NCBI GenBank assembly: GCA_018268315.1
Contig: JAFDWU010000008.1
Span: 1 to 64,000, forward strand
DNA length: 64,000 nucleotides
DNA from: Armatimonadota bacterium
Lineage (GTDB): Bacteria; Armatimonadota; Fimbriimonadia; Fimbriimonadales; Fimbriimonadaceae
Reading direction: 5' to 3'
The translations under genes and the position numbers were made by a program. Positions 16,491 through 24,873 of the stretch are shown here, piece after piece. The stretch's first letter is position 1. Each line of letters begins with the position of its first letter. The notes under the pieces are model-generated. The model saw only the letters and a program-made list of their open reading frames with translations, made no database searches and had not been told where the DNA came from.

Positions 16491-17659
16491 GAACCGCGGT
16501 ACTCGGCGTCACCGGCTCCATCGCCGCCTACCGGGCGGCGGATATCGCCCGCGAGCTCATGCGGCACGGATTCATCGTCCGCGTTTGCCTCACTGAGAGC
16601 GCAGAGAAGTTTGTTACCCGCTCTCTCTTCGAGGGGCTTACCGGCCAACCGTGCCTTCAAGACACCTTCGAGGAACCAACCGTTGGGCGCATGGCGCACA
16701 TCGATTGGGCACGTCAGGCCGATGTACTTATCGTTGCGCCTGCGTCCGCGAACACCTTAGCCAAGCTTGCCCAAGGAATCGCCGACGACATGCTGTCTAC
16801 TATCGCAACCGTGTTCACAGGTCCAGTGGTAATTGCGCCCGCGATGAACCCAGCGATGTACGCCTCGGATGGAGTGCGCGCCGCCATTAAGACGCTTGGC
16901 CCAAAAGCTCTCATCGTGGAGCCGGCGGAGGGCGACGTAGCCTGCGGCGAAAAGGGACAAGGCAAGCTGGCTTCCATCGAGCGAATTGTCGAAGCCGCCG
17001 TTGCAATGTCGAGGCGCTCCGAGATTCTGAAGGGCAAACGCATTCTCATCACAAGCGGGCCAACTCAAGAGCCGATCGACGACGTAAGATTCATCTCAAA
17101 CCGCTCCAGCGGGAAGATGGGCATGGCGCTCGCTCGCGCAGCTCTCTTGCTAGGAGCCGAAGTGACGCTGGTTACCGGCCCCACCGCGGAACATCCGCCC
17201 TATGGCGCGAAAGTTATCCACATACGAACGACGTCAGAACTGCACCATGTTTGCCTAAAGGAGGCTGGAGCGAACGAATGGGTGATCGGCGCCGCTGCCG
17301 TTGCGGACTACCGACCCAAGGACCCTGCGAAGGGCAAGATGCGAAGTGGCGACGAGGACGTAACCCTTAAGCTCACGCCAAACCCAGACGTCCTTGCGGA
17401 ACTTGCCACCAAGATTCCCCTTGCCATTGGCTTCGCCGCCGAGCCCGACTCCAGCCTCGATACAGCCAAAGAGAAGATCAAGAAGAAGGGACTCTTCGCA
17501 ATTGCCGCGAACGATGTCAGCAAGCCGGGAATTGGATTTGATGCCGACGATAACGACATCACGCTGGTATTCCAGGATGGTCACCAAGTGAAAAGCGGCA
17601 AGCAAAGCAAGTTTGCCTGCGCCATCTGGATGCTTGAGCAGATCGCTGCTCGCGCCTGA
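16466..17659 (+). CDS. coaBC: Bifunctional phosphopantothenoylcysteine decarboxylase/ligase
   Basis: CoaBC joins cysteine to 4'-phosphopantothenate and decarboxylates the product, two steps of coenzyme A synthesis. The flavoprotein (CoaC) half carries GVTGSIAAYRAADI, the APASANTLAKLA segment and PAMNPAMY. The ligase (CoaB) half starts near residue 190 with ILITSGPTQEPIDDVRFISN and NRSSGKMG and ends with IAANDVS. At 397 residues it is full length. No ATG is available; the TTG at 16466 lies inside gmk and follows GGAGG at about 10 nt. It is the last gene of the plus-strand block and ends 80 bp from the convergent flagellin gene. Confidence 0.95.
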   Translation: MADAQPALRTAVLGVTGSIAAYRAADIARELMRHGFIVRVCLTESAEKFVTRSLFEGLTGQPCLQDTFEEPTVGRMAHIDWARQADVLIVAPASANTLAKLAQGIADDMLSTIATVFTGPVVIAPAMNPAMYASDGVRAAIKTLGPKALIVEPAEGDVACGEKGQGKLASIERIVEAAVAMSRRSEILKGKRILITSGPTQEPIDDVRFISNRSSGKMGMALARAALLLGAEVTLVTGPTAEHPPYGAKVIHIRTTSELHHVCLKEAGANEWVIGAAAVADYRPKDPAKGKMRSGDEDVTLKLTPNPDVLAELATKIPLAIGFAAEPDSSLDTAKEKIKKKGLFAIAANDVSKPGIGFDADDNDITLVFQDGHQVKSGKQSKFACAIWMLEQIAARA

Positions 17660-17739
17660 CCTCAAGAAAAACGAGGTTAGGGAGGCCCCCTGCTACGCGC
17701 TCGGGAAGCCCCCTGGAGGAGACGAGCTAAGCTGTCTGT

Positions 17740-19173
17740 TTAACGAGGAAGAAGCGAGAGAACCTGCTGCGGGCCAGTGTTCGCCTGAGCCAGCACCGAG
17801 ATACCTGCCTGCAGAATGATCTGCTTCTTGGTCAGCTGCGTGGTTTCAGCAGCGACGTCGGTATCGCGGATGTCGGATTCAGTTGCCGAGAGGTTTTCGC
17901 TTGCTACACCGAGCGACCGAACGGTTGATTCGAGTACGTTGCGCTGGAAGTTACCAATCGAGCCTCGTGCAGTCGAAATCTGATCGATTGCCGAGTCAAT
18001 GATTTGGATAGCCTGCGAAGCGCCTGCGGAAGTCGTCAGGTCAATCGTCGTAAGATTTGCGCCTGCTGCCACACCGGTGCCCAAGTTAGATGCTGCGTAG
18101 TTGGACAAGGACAGATTAACCGTCTGGCCCGAGTTTGCTCCTACCTGGAACTGAGCGGAGCCAACCGTAACCTGACCCACCGTTGCGTTCGTTACCGTGG
18201 TAGCGTTGCCTGCACTGGTAAGGCGAAGCGTGTTGCCGTCAGAGTCGGTTAGAGTCAAACCGTCAGTACCGTTCTTGGAACCCGTGAAGGTAACCGAGGT
18301 AGCGCCGATGCCCACCGTGGCGACAGCGTCAACACCGGAAGCGGTGTAGAAGCCGGCTGCGCCCTTGAAAACTGCCGAGCTGTCAACCAAGTTGATGGTC
18401 TGCTTGGAGCCGTAGTTGTTGCTTGTAAGCTGGATTCGAGTGTTGGCGGAGTCGTAGAAAGCTCCAACGCCCGTCTGGCCCTGAACTGCGTTGATCGCGT
18501 TCACCAAAGTTGCAGCGGTATCCGCAGCGCCGGTCGTAATCGTAACGCCGTTGATGGTGATGCTGCCTGCGCCAACAAGGGTGCCGGAAGTTGCGAGTGC
18601 CTTGGAAACCAGCGTTGCCTGAGCGGCAGCGGTGGTGACCGTAAGGACTACGCTACCGTTAGCAGCAAGTGTCGTTCCATTGAAGGTGCCGCCGATGTTC
18701 AGCGATGCAACCTTGCTTAGGTCGGTTACCGTCGACTGGATTCCAGAGCTACCGTCAAGGAGCTTCTTGGTACCGAACTGAGTGTTCGTGGAAATTCGGT
18801 TGATGGACGAGATGATCGACTGGATCTGCAGCTGATTAGCCTGAAGCTGCGAGGACGAGATCGTACCGGTGTTAGCCGCCTGGACCGCAAGGTTTCGGGC
18901 GTCGTTCAACAGGTTGCTGACTTCGCTCAAAGCGCCTTCAGCCGTCTTGGCAAAGTTGATGCCGTCCTGAGAATTCTGGATGGCCTGGTTGAGACCGTTG
19001 ACCTGCGCGTCAAACTTTGCGGATGCGATGAGACCTGCGGGATCATCGGCGGCAGAGTTGATGCGGAAGCCGGTGGAAAGTCGAGTAATCGACTGGCTGA
19101 CGAGTTCCTGCGAATTGTTTACGTTACGAAGAGCGTTCAACGCCGTAACGTTTGTGTTAATCCTAAAAGACAT
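17740..19173 (-). CDS. Flagellin
   Basis: A 477-residue flagellin. The conserved N-terminal D0/D1 region (FRINTNVTALNALRNV, SITRLSTGFRINSAADDPAG) and the C-terminal D1/D0 region (ESDIRDTDVAAETTQLTKKQ, ending VLSLLPR) are intact. The central 250 residues are a Gly/Thr/Ala/Val-rich variable domain that should face the outside of the filament. A GGAGG Shine-Dalgarno lies 8 nt before the ATG. I found no convincing sigma-28 promoter upstream and no clean terminator downstream. No other filament or basal-body genes are in the window, apart from the YjfB-like gene at 0.7 kb. Confidence 0.95.
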   Translation of the reverse strand: MSFRINTNVTALNALRNVNNSQELVSQSITRLSTGFRINSAADDPAGLIASAKFDAQVNGLNQAIQNSQDGINFAKTAEGALSEVSNLLNDARNLAVQAANTGTISSSQLQANQLQIQSIISSINRISTNTQFGTKKLLDGSSGIQSTVTDLSKVASLNIGGTFNGTTLAANGSVVLTVTTAAAQATLVSKALATSGTLVGAGSITINGVTITTGAADTAATLVNAINAVQGQTGVGAFYDSANTRIQLTSNNYGSKQTINLVDSSAVFKGAAGFYTASGVDAVATVGIGATSVTFTGSKNGTDGLTLTDSDGNTLRLTSAGNATTVTNATVGQVTVGSAQFQVGANSGQTVNLSLSNYAASNLGTGVAAGANLTTIDLTTSAGASQAIQIIDSAIDQISTARGSIGNFQRNVLESTVRSLGVASENLSATESDIRDTDVAAETTQLTKKQIILQAGISVLAQANTGPQQVLSLLPR

Positions 19174-19352
19174 TTTTGTTTTCCTCCATGCGGATGTCGC
19201 TTGTTGCCATTCCCTTGGCAGCGCGTATTGGACACCCGTTACACTTAGAAAGAGTCGGATCGAAAACTGGTAATACTACAGGGGAAAAACAAGTATTTTT
19301 ACGTGGGGATTATAAAAAATCTCCTTTTTGTCCCTTCGTGTAAGCTAAATGC

Positions 19353-20918
19353 GTGCCTTTGATCGGACGCGTTGGCAGAAAGCGATTGCGCTCCCGATTG
19401 GCAATCGGCGTCCTTTACGGCTTGCTTTCTCTCGGCGCGCTGACCACCCTTTACCCCTTCTTGCTGATGGTCTCGATCGGTCTCAAGGGGCCAACCGATC
19501 AGAACGACCTCACCCTTGTGCCGCAATATCTTTCCGACCAAAGCGGCAAGAAGGAGGATGGGACGGCGCTACCCACCAGCCTGCTGGGCAAGTATCTGGC
19601 CGATAAATACGCAGGCAATGCAGACGAGATCTCCGCCACTCGACTTGGCGTTGCCGCGCCTTCGGACCAGGTGGAGCGCTACCAGAAATTCCTCCTGTCA
19701 TTGCCTGAGGATAGGTGGAGGGCGTGCTTCCGGGCGGCTGCGAACCAAGTTACTTCGCGCCTAAACGGGCGTTACCAAGATTGGCTGCGCGCACGGTTCG
19801 GAACGATTGAACGCCTAAACACGGCTTACACGGAGGAGAACACCGCGTTCGAAACCGTCGCGCCGCCGCTTGAATTCCCTGAGCGTAAAGACTGGAAGCC
19901 GACCCGCGATCGGAAGTATTTGGACTGGCTTGAGTTCAAAAGCAGTCTGCCCGCCGAATTTCGTGAACCAATAACCACCCAGCGACTCTTCCAGCTTTAT
20001 CTGCGGCAAAAGACCAAGAACCAGTTGGCGCAGGTACCCCCGGCAGTTGTCGGCGTGGCTAAGACTTTTGAGCAGATCACGGTGCCCGTAAGTGGGCCGG
20101 AGCTTGCGGAATTCAAGTCGAGCTTCTTGCCGCAGGCGTTTGAAACCAGCGCGGAAGACTTGTGGCATTCGGCGGGAGGCACGGGTGATCTCCCCATCCA
20201 ACCTTACGAGGAGCAGTATCTTGCCAGTCACGCCGCCGAGATCAAGCAAGAGTTCGCGACCCGCAACTACCGCTACGTGCTGAGCTACATCTTGCTCAAC
20301 GGCCGGGTGCTGTGGAACACGCTGCTTTTCGGTTTCCTCGCCATCCTCGCCCAGCTCACCATCAACCCAATTGCCGCCTATGCGCTCTCGCGCTATCCCA
20401 TCCGTGCAAGCGGGAAGATATTGATGTTCCTGCTCGCCACGATGGCGTTCCCTGCCGAGGTCTCCATGATCCCCTCCTTCCTGCTTCTCAAGCAGCTCGG
20501 CCTCCTCAACACCTTTGCGGCGTTGGTGCTGCCCGCGGCCGCTTCCGGCTACATGATCTTTCTACTGAAGGGCTTCTTCGATTCCCTGCCGCCGGAGCTA
20601 TACGAATCGGGGCAGATCGACGGGGCGCGCGAGCTGACGATGTTCCGGCGCATCGCCCTTCCCTTAAGCCGACCCGTGCTTGGCTATCTTTCCTTGCTTG
20701 CGTTCATGGGAGCGTACGGCTCGTTCCTCTTTGCCTTCCTGATCGCCCAGGATCGTAAGATTTGGACGCTCATGGTGTGGATCTATCAGCTACAGGGCCT
20801 TGCCCCGAAAGCGGTGATGATGGCCGCCCTCACGCTGGCGGCTGCGCCCACGCTCATGGTGTTCATGCTCTGTCAGCGCGTAATCATGAGAGGCATTATC
20901 TTGCCCGGCGAGAAGTGA
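19353..20918 (+). CDS. MalG-type sugar ABC permease with a large periplasmic insert
   Basis: A 521-residue carbohydrate ABC transporter permease; the family norm is about 280. The first membrane segment is VLYGLLSLGALTTLYPFLLM (residues 20-40). The remaining five begin near residue 320 (WNTLLFGFLAILAQLTINPI). The EAA loop that docks the ATPase is ESGQIDGARELTMFRRIALP. Between TM1 and TM2 lie about 270 extra residues, placed outside the membrane. Part of this insert, DWLRARFGTIERLNTAY and a following PPxEFP...DWLEF segment, resembles the helical stretch of GH42-type glycosidases. No cognate binding protein, partner permease or ATPase is nearby. The start is GTG. It overlaps the convergent deacetylase-like gene by 23 bp. 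Confidence 0.8.
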   Translation: MPLIGRVGRKRLRSRLAIGVLYGLLSLGALTTLYPFLLMVSIGLKGPTDQNDLTLVPQYLSDQSGKKEDGTALPTSLLGKYLADKYAGNADEISATRLGVAAPSDQVERYQKFLLSLPEDRWRACFRAAANQVTSRLNGRYQDWLRARFGTIERLNTAYTEENTAFETVAPPLEFPERKDWKPTRDRKYLDWLEFKSSLPAEFREPITTQRLFQLYLRQKTKNQLAQVPPAVVGVAKTFEQITVPVSGPELAEFKSSFLPQAFETSAEDLWHSAGGTGDLPIQPYEEQYLASHAAEIKQEFATRNYRYVLSYILLNGRVLWNTLLFGFLAILAQLTINPIAAYALSRYPIRASGKILMFLLATMAFPAEVSMIPSFLLLKQLGLLNTFAALVLPAAASGYMIFLLKGFFDSLPPELYESGQIDGARELTMFRRIALPLSRPVLGYLSLLAFMGAYGSFLFAFLIAQDRKIWTLMVWIYQLQGLAPKAVMMAALTLAAAPTLMVFMLCQRVIMRGIILPGEK

Positions 20919-21612
20919 GATCGCGCCAAGCGCGCTGATACTTCGTGTGGACGTAGCGCGGAATCTCGAAACTGTTTAAGGCTTGCTCTGCTGGCCGCAG
21001 TTCTTCCGTAAACGCTGCGGAATAGCCCGCCTGCTTGGCTAGTCGAGACACGCGGTGGTCAAAGCGGCCGTTTGGATACGCCAGGTATTTGATGCGATGG
21101 CCCAAGCCCTGCTCCAGCGCCTTCTTGGATTCGGTGAATTCGCGCAACATCTGTTCGTCGGTCATCTTTCGCAGATCTTCGGGATGGCTGACGGTCTGCG
21201 ACGCAATAACCACCAGCCCTTCCTTATCCAGTTCCCTCAACTGAGCCCAGGTCATCTTGGGTCGACCATGGGACGTGTCGCCTATGTAGCCGGTGTGGAC
21301 GAACATCACGCTTGGGATATGCCTGCGGCGCAGGATCGGCAGCGCGTAGGTGTAAAAGCCTTCGTAGTTGTCCGCAAACGTGATTAAGATTGACTTTGCG
21401 GGCAACGCCGTGTGACGCACGACATGAGCCGCCATCTGATCCACGGAAACGAAGTGAGCCCCACGCGCTGTCAGCCAGTCCAGTTGCTTTTCGAACTCTG
21501 CCGGGGTGCAGTCAAACCACAAAGACTTACTGTCGCGCACCGGGATGAAGTCGTGATAGGTCAGGATCGCGCTTTGGGACACCGCGCCAAGCAGGAGCGC
21601 AGCGAGGATCAT
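20896..21612 (-). CDS. NodB-family deacetylase paralogue, probably inactive
   Basis: A 238-residue exported protein (signal ILAALLLGAVSQSA) with the polysaccharide deacetylase fold, and a shorter paralogue of the gene just upstream. Family motif 1, normally TFDDG with the first Asp as catalytic base, reads TFADN here. Motif 2, normally SHxxxH with both His binding metal, reads SQTVSHP. The base is therefore lost and one metal ligand is replaced, while the fold-defining segments (SVMFVHTGYIGDTSHGRPKM, YLAYPNGRFD) are kept. It may bind glycan without cleaving it. The ATG overlaps the upstream TGA, so the two are coupled. Confidence 0.75.
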   Translation of the reverse strand: MILAALLLGAVSQSAILTYHDFIPVRDSKSLWFDCTPAEFEKQLDWLTARGAHFVSVDQMAAHVVRHTALPAKSILITFADNYEGFYTYALPILRRRHIPSVMFVHTGYIGDTSHGRPKMTWAQLRELDKEGLVVIASQTVSHPEDLRKMTDEQMLREFTESKKALEQGLGHRIKYLAYPNGRFDHRVSRLAKQAGYSAAFTEELRPAEQALNSFEIPRYVHTKYQRAWRDLTSRRAR

Positions 21613-23288
21613 GGCCTTCTTCGCCGACGCCGCCGCGGCGACGAGCTCCGGTCTGGCTGCGGAATCGTGATTGTGTTTGGATCCTGCGCCAACGTTCCCT
21701 TCAGAAGGATCACGTGCGGCACCGGCCGCGAGGGCGTGGTGGGAGTGCTGTGGCCGGAAGCGATTTGCTTATCGCCATACACCAGTGAGGTCGAAAATCC
21801 GGAATCCAGCATCACCGCCTCCTGCACTCCGTAAGCTTCCGCGCACTGCGCCAGCTTATCCGCCCCAACCGAGCCGAGCGACGCGCCCAGCACGATCCTG
21901 CCTTCCTTGTCCAGCCCCAAGAAAACCCTGCGGCGAGGGTCCATCATATCGCTCGCGCCGAAGATCAGCATATTGTCGTGCTCCAGCGCCTTCCCCTCAT
22001 GCACCAGCCAAGCGCCGGCCACGAACGCATCGGTGTAATCCGGCATCGCTTCTTTCAGCCGGTCCGGCTTATCGTGAGCCGCCCCCGCGAATGGGAAGAT
22101 CATGATTTCCTTATCGCTCCAAACCACCATCGGCCGCTGACGAATCTTCTCAACTCGGTCCGGGATTGGGTCCTCAACCCATGTTGCTTCCTTATGTACC
22201 TGCACGGGGCCCACCATCTCATTGCTAGTCCCCGCCACCGCTGCCATCGCGAAAAAGGTGCCGTTGATTCCCGCCACCGCGCCTTCCTCTTTGATGAAAT
22301 CGCTCACCTGCTCGCGAGTTGCCGAACGGCAAGAGATCGGCGTTCCGCCGATGATGAACGCCATATCGACGCCCTCCTCTTTCGTCAGTTCGTATTTGAT
22401 CGGATCCGCCTTAATCACCTTTCTTACAAAGCAGGCAGGCGCTTCAATCTCATCAGTCTGATCCTGCAGGGCGTCTTCAAGCTTTGTGCTGATGTAGCGC
22501 TTAACTGCATAGATGCTGGGCGAGGTTTCCGCAGTGCCGCGGTCGGTGGAGAATGCCATCTTGTACCCCGCCCGCTTGGCCAGGTCTTGAGTCACTGCGT
22601 CGTTCTTACCGTCGGGATAGGCCAGGTAATCGATGGTGATGCCTAGCTGCGACTCAAGCGTGCGCTTAGAATCCTCAAGTTCCGTCGTGACCTCCGAAGG
22701 CGTTAGCTTCGTGATGTCTTCCGGATGGGTGACGGTGTGGGAGCCGATAGTGACGATGCCCTCTTTTTGGAGCTGCTTCAAGGTCTCCCATGACATCTTC
22801 GGGCGCCCGTGGGCGGTGTCTCCCACGAAGGCCGTGTGAACAAACATCGCGACGGGGATCTTCCGCTCCTTCAGGAGCGGATAGGCGTTATCGAAGAAGC
22901 CCTGATAGTTATCGTCGAAGGTAATCACCACCGCCTTCGGTGGCACCGGCGCGCCGGTAGTGAGGTGCTTATAAAGCTGGTCGAGGCTGATGGGGACCAC
23001 TCCAGCGGTTTGGAGGTCATCCATCTGTTTCTCGAATTGCTTGGCGGTCACATCGAAGTACACAGAATCGCGCTCACGCTTTTCGATGACGTCGTGATAC
23101 ATCAGCACGACAACGCGAGCGTTTTGGGCTTCCAGCACGATCTCACCGGTGCGAACCGGTTCGGCGGGTTGAGAATTGGAAGTTTGAGCCCTTGAGGAGG
23201 GTGAGCCAGGGGCGTCGCCTTGGTCTCGCAGGTTCTTGCAACCGAATGCGGTCAGGAGCAGGAGCGCAAATAATATGGGACGTGGAAT
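21609..23288 (-). CDS. Lipoprotein fusion: NodB deacetylase plus phosphodiester glycosidase domain
   Basis: An envelope enzyme of about 559 residues with two domains. The first is a polysaccharide deacetylase with intact TFDDN and SHTVTHP motifs. The second, the C-terminal 250 residues, matches the NAGPA/DUF2233 phosphodiester glycosidase fold (AGINGTFFA, FLGLDKEGRIVLGASLGSVG, AVMLDSGFSTSLVY). The sequence PRPILFALLLLTAFGC is a clean lipoprotein signal. It has no ATG, GTG or TTG at its head: an ATT at 23288, 8 nt after AAGGGG, is the best-placed codon, while the only canonical upstream start is a TTG at 23408 giving 40 unnatural residues. The C-terminus is a run of seven Arg encoded where the downstream gene's start overlaps. 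Confidence 0.8.
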   Translation of the reverse strand: MPRPILFALLLLTAFGCKNLRDQGDAPGSPSSRAQTSNSQPAEPVRTGEIVLEAQNARVVVLMYHDVIEKRERDSVYFDVTAKQFEKQMDDLQTAGVVPISLDQLYKHLTTGAPVPPKAVVITFDDNYQGFFDNAYPLLKERKIPVAMFVHTAFVGDTAHGRPKMSWETLKQLQKEGIVTIGSHTVTHPEDITKLTPSEVTTELEDSKRTLESQLGITIDYLAYPDGKNDAVTQDLAKRAGYKMAFSTDRGTAETSPSIYAVKRYISTKLEDALQDQTDEIEAPACFVRKVIKADPIKYELTKEEGVDMAFIIGGTPISCRSATREQVSDFIKEEGAVAGINGTFFAMAAVAGTSNEMVGPVQVHKEATWVEDPIPDRVEKIRQRPMVVWSDKEIMIFPFAGAAHDKPDRLKEAMPDYTDAFVAGAWLVHEGKALEHDNMLIFGASDMMDPRRRVFLGLDKEGRIVLGASLGSVGADKLAQCAEAYGVQEAVMLDSGFSTSLVYGDKQIASGHSTPTTPSRPVPHVILLKGTLAQDPNTITIPQPDRSSSPRRRRRRRP

Positions 23289-23418
23289 ATCCCACGCCCC
23301 TTTGTCGAAAGACCTGTATTTTTTACAAGGCTTGGGGTTCGTTTCCCCCTGAGGGGTTGCGGACCTTGGCGATATTCTACACCGAAAAGTTAAGAGATCG
23401 ACTCGCAATTTAATCAGA

Positions 23419-24873
23419 TTAGCGACCCTGGAGGAAATTCATCAGGGGCGAATAAAAGATAGCGGCGCCGAACACGCCAACGGTGCAAAGCAAGCAGGTT
23501 GAGTTGAGTCCAAAAGTGGGTCGTCCACTCTTGCCCGGCCGCTTCTCTTCCGCCACCACGGTCGCGTGGGCGATGCCCACGTAGTAGTAAACCGAGATAA
23601 TCGAGTTGACGGCAAGCACCATCGCCAGCGGAGTGAGTCCCGCCTGAAGGGCGTCGCTGAAGATCAAGAACTTACCAACGAAGCCGCTGGTCGGGGGAAT
23701 GCCGACGAGCGAGGCCATGAACACAATCAGGCTTGCCGCCGCAAACGGCGCGCGCTTCCACATTCCGTTCAGGTCGGAAAGCATGGTGCCTTCCCTCCCG
23801 GAGTGCGCGGTAAGAGAGATCACCGCAAAGGAGCCCAGCGTCATCAGCGCGTAGCTAAGCAGGTAGTAGAAGACGGTATTGAAGCCCACCGCCTGCGGAT
23901 TCTTGTAGTGGGCCAGGATGGCCACGAGGATATAGCCGGCGTGGGCGATTGAGGAGTAGCCGAGGATTCGCTTGACGTCCTTCTGTAGCAGAGCGATCAG
24001 ATTGCCGACCGACATCGTGAGGATGGCGACCCAGCTCATGATCGGAATCCAGTAATCGCTCATGATCTGGAAGCCTTCGAACACTCGCCAGACCGCGGCG
24101 ATCGCGGCGACCTTCGAGCCAACCGCCATGAACGCGGTCACGTTCGTCGGTGCGCCTTGGTAAACGTCCGGTGTCCACTGGTGGAACGGCACAAAGCCGC
24201 TCTTAAAGGAAAGGCCCACCATGATGAGGCCGAAGCCAAACAGCAACAGCGCCTGCGAGCTTATTCCGCCGCTCGTCCATGCCTCGCTAATTGAAGCAAG
24301 CTGAAGAGTTCCGGTTGCGCCGTACACGAACGAGATGCCAAAAAGCAGGAACGCGCTTGCGAAAGCGCCGAGCAAGAAATACTTCATTGCTGACTCTTCC
24401 GAGCGCTCCTCGCTTCGGCTCATTCCCGCGAGGACGTACAGCGAAATCGACAGCACCTCGACGCCTAGGAACAGCATCAGCAGGTTGCGAGTCATGCACA
24501 TGATCATCGCGCCCATCGTTGACCAAAGCAGGAGCGGATAGAACTCGCCGAACGGGATGCGCTTCTCGCGCAGATACCCTTCGCTAAACAAGATACTAAG
24601 GCCGCATGTGACCACCAGCAGCAGTTGAAGCAAGGTGCCGAAATGATCCCTAAGCGCCATGCCGGAGAACGTTTCCGAGTTCGGCATGCTGAGGTTGTTG
24701 ATCAGCAATCCGCCCGCCACGGCAAGGCCAACTAGGCTCACGCCGATGATGCCGCCGTTTGTGCGCTTCGGCATCATGACTTCGACCATCAGCGCTATCA
24801 GACCCGTGAGCGCAACCGCGATCAGCGGCGCAATCGTCATCCAGTCGATTAGCGGAGGCGAGAAGTCAAACAT
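23419..24873 (-). CDS. nuoN: NADH-quinone oxidoreductase subunit N
   Basis: One of the three antiporter-like membrane subunits of complex I. The 484 residues form about 14 hydrophobic segments. Family signatures include FLGVEVLSISLYVLAGM, the KSGFVPFHQWTPDVYQGAPT segment with its buried Lys, and RILGYSSIAHAGYI. It is the last gene of the nuo cluster and overlaps the preceding unknown gene by 8 bp. The two deacetylase genes follow in the same direction, so read-through is possible. Confidence 0.96.
   Translation of the reverse strand: MFDFSPPLIDWMTIAPLIAVALTGLIALMVEVMMPKRTNGGIIGVSLVGLAVAGGLLINNLSMPNSETFSGMALRDHFGTLLQLLLVVTCGLSILFSEGYLREKRIPFGEFYPLLLWSTMGAMIMCMTRNLLMLFLGVEVLSISLYVLAGMSRSEERSEESAMKYFLLGAFASAFLLFGISFVYGATGTLQLASISEAWTSGGISSQALLLFGFGLIMVGLSFKSGFVPFHQWTPDVYQGAPTNVTAFMAVGSKVAAIAAVWRVFEGFQIMSDYWIPIMSWVAILTMSVGNLIALLQKDVKRILGYSSIAHAGYILVAILAHYKNPQAVGFNTVFYYLLSYALMTLGSFAVISLTAHSGREGTMLSDLNGMWKRAPFAAASLIVFMASLVGIPPTSGFVGKFLIFSDALQAGLTPLAMVLAVNSIISVYYYVGIAHATVVAEEKRPGKSGRPTFGLNSTCLLCTVGVFGAAIFYSPLMNFLQGR

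Noticed and set aside
17660-17739. Terminator between coaBC and flagellin
   Set aside because: An ACCTC/GAGGT stem and a T-rich loop exist, but no proper stem followed by a T tract can be drawn on either strand.
19174-19352. A sigma-28 promoter before flagellin
   Set aside because: The best match (TAGTATTA, 11 bp, TCCGACTC on the minus strand) fits the consensus at only about half of the positions, so I do not call it.
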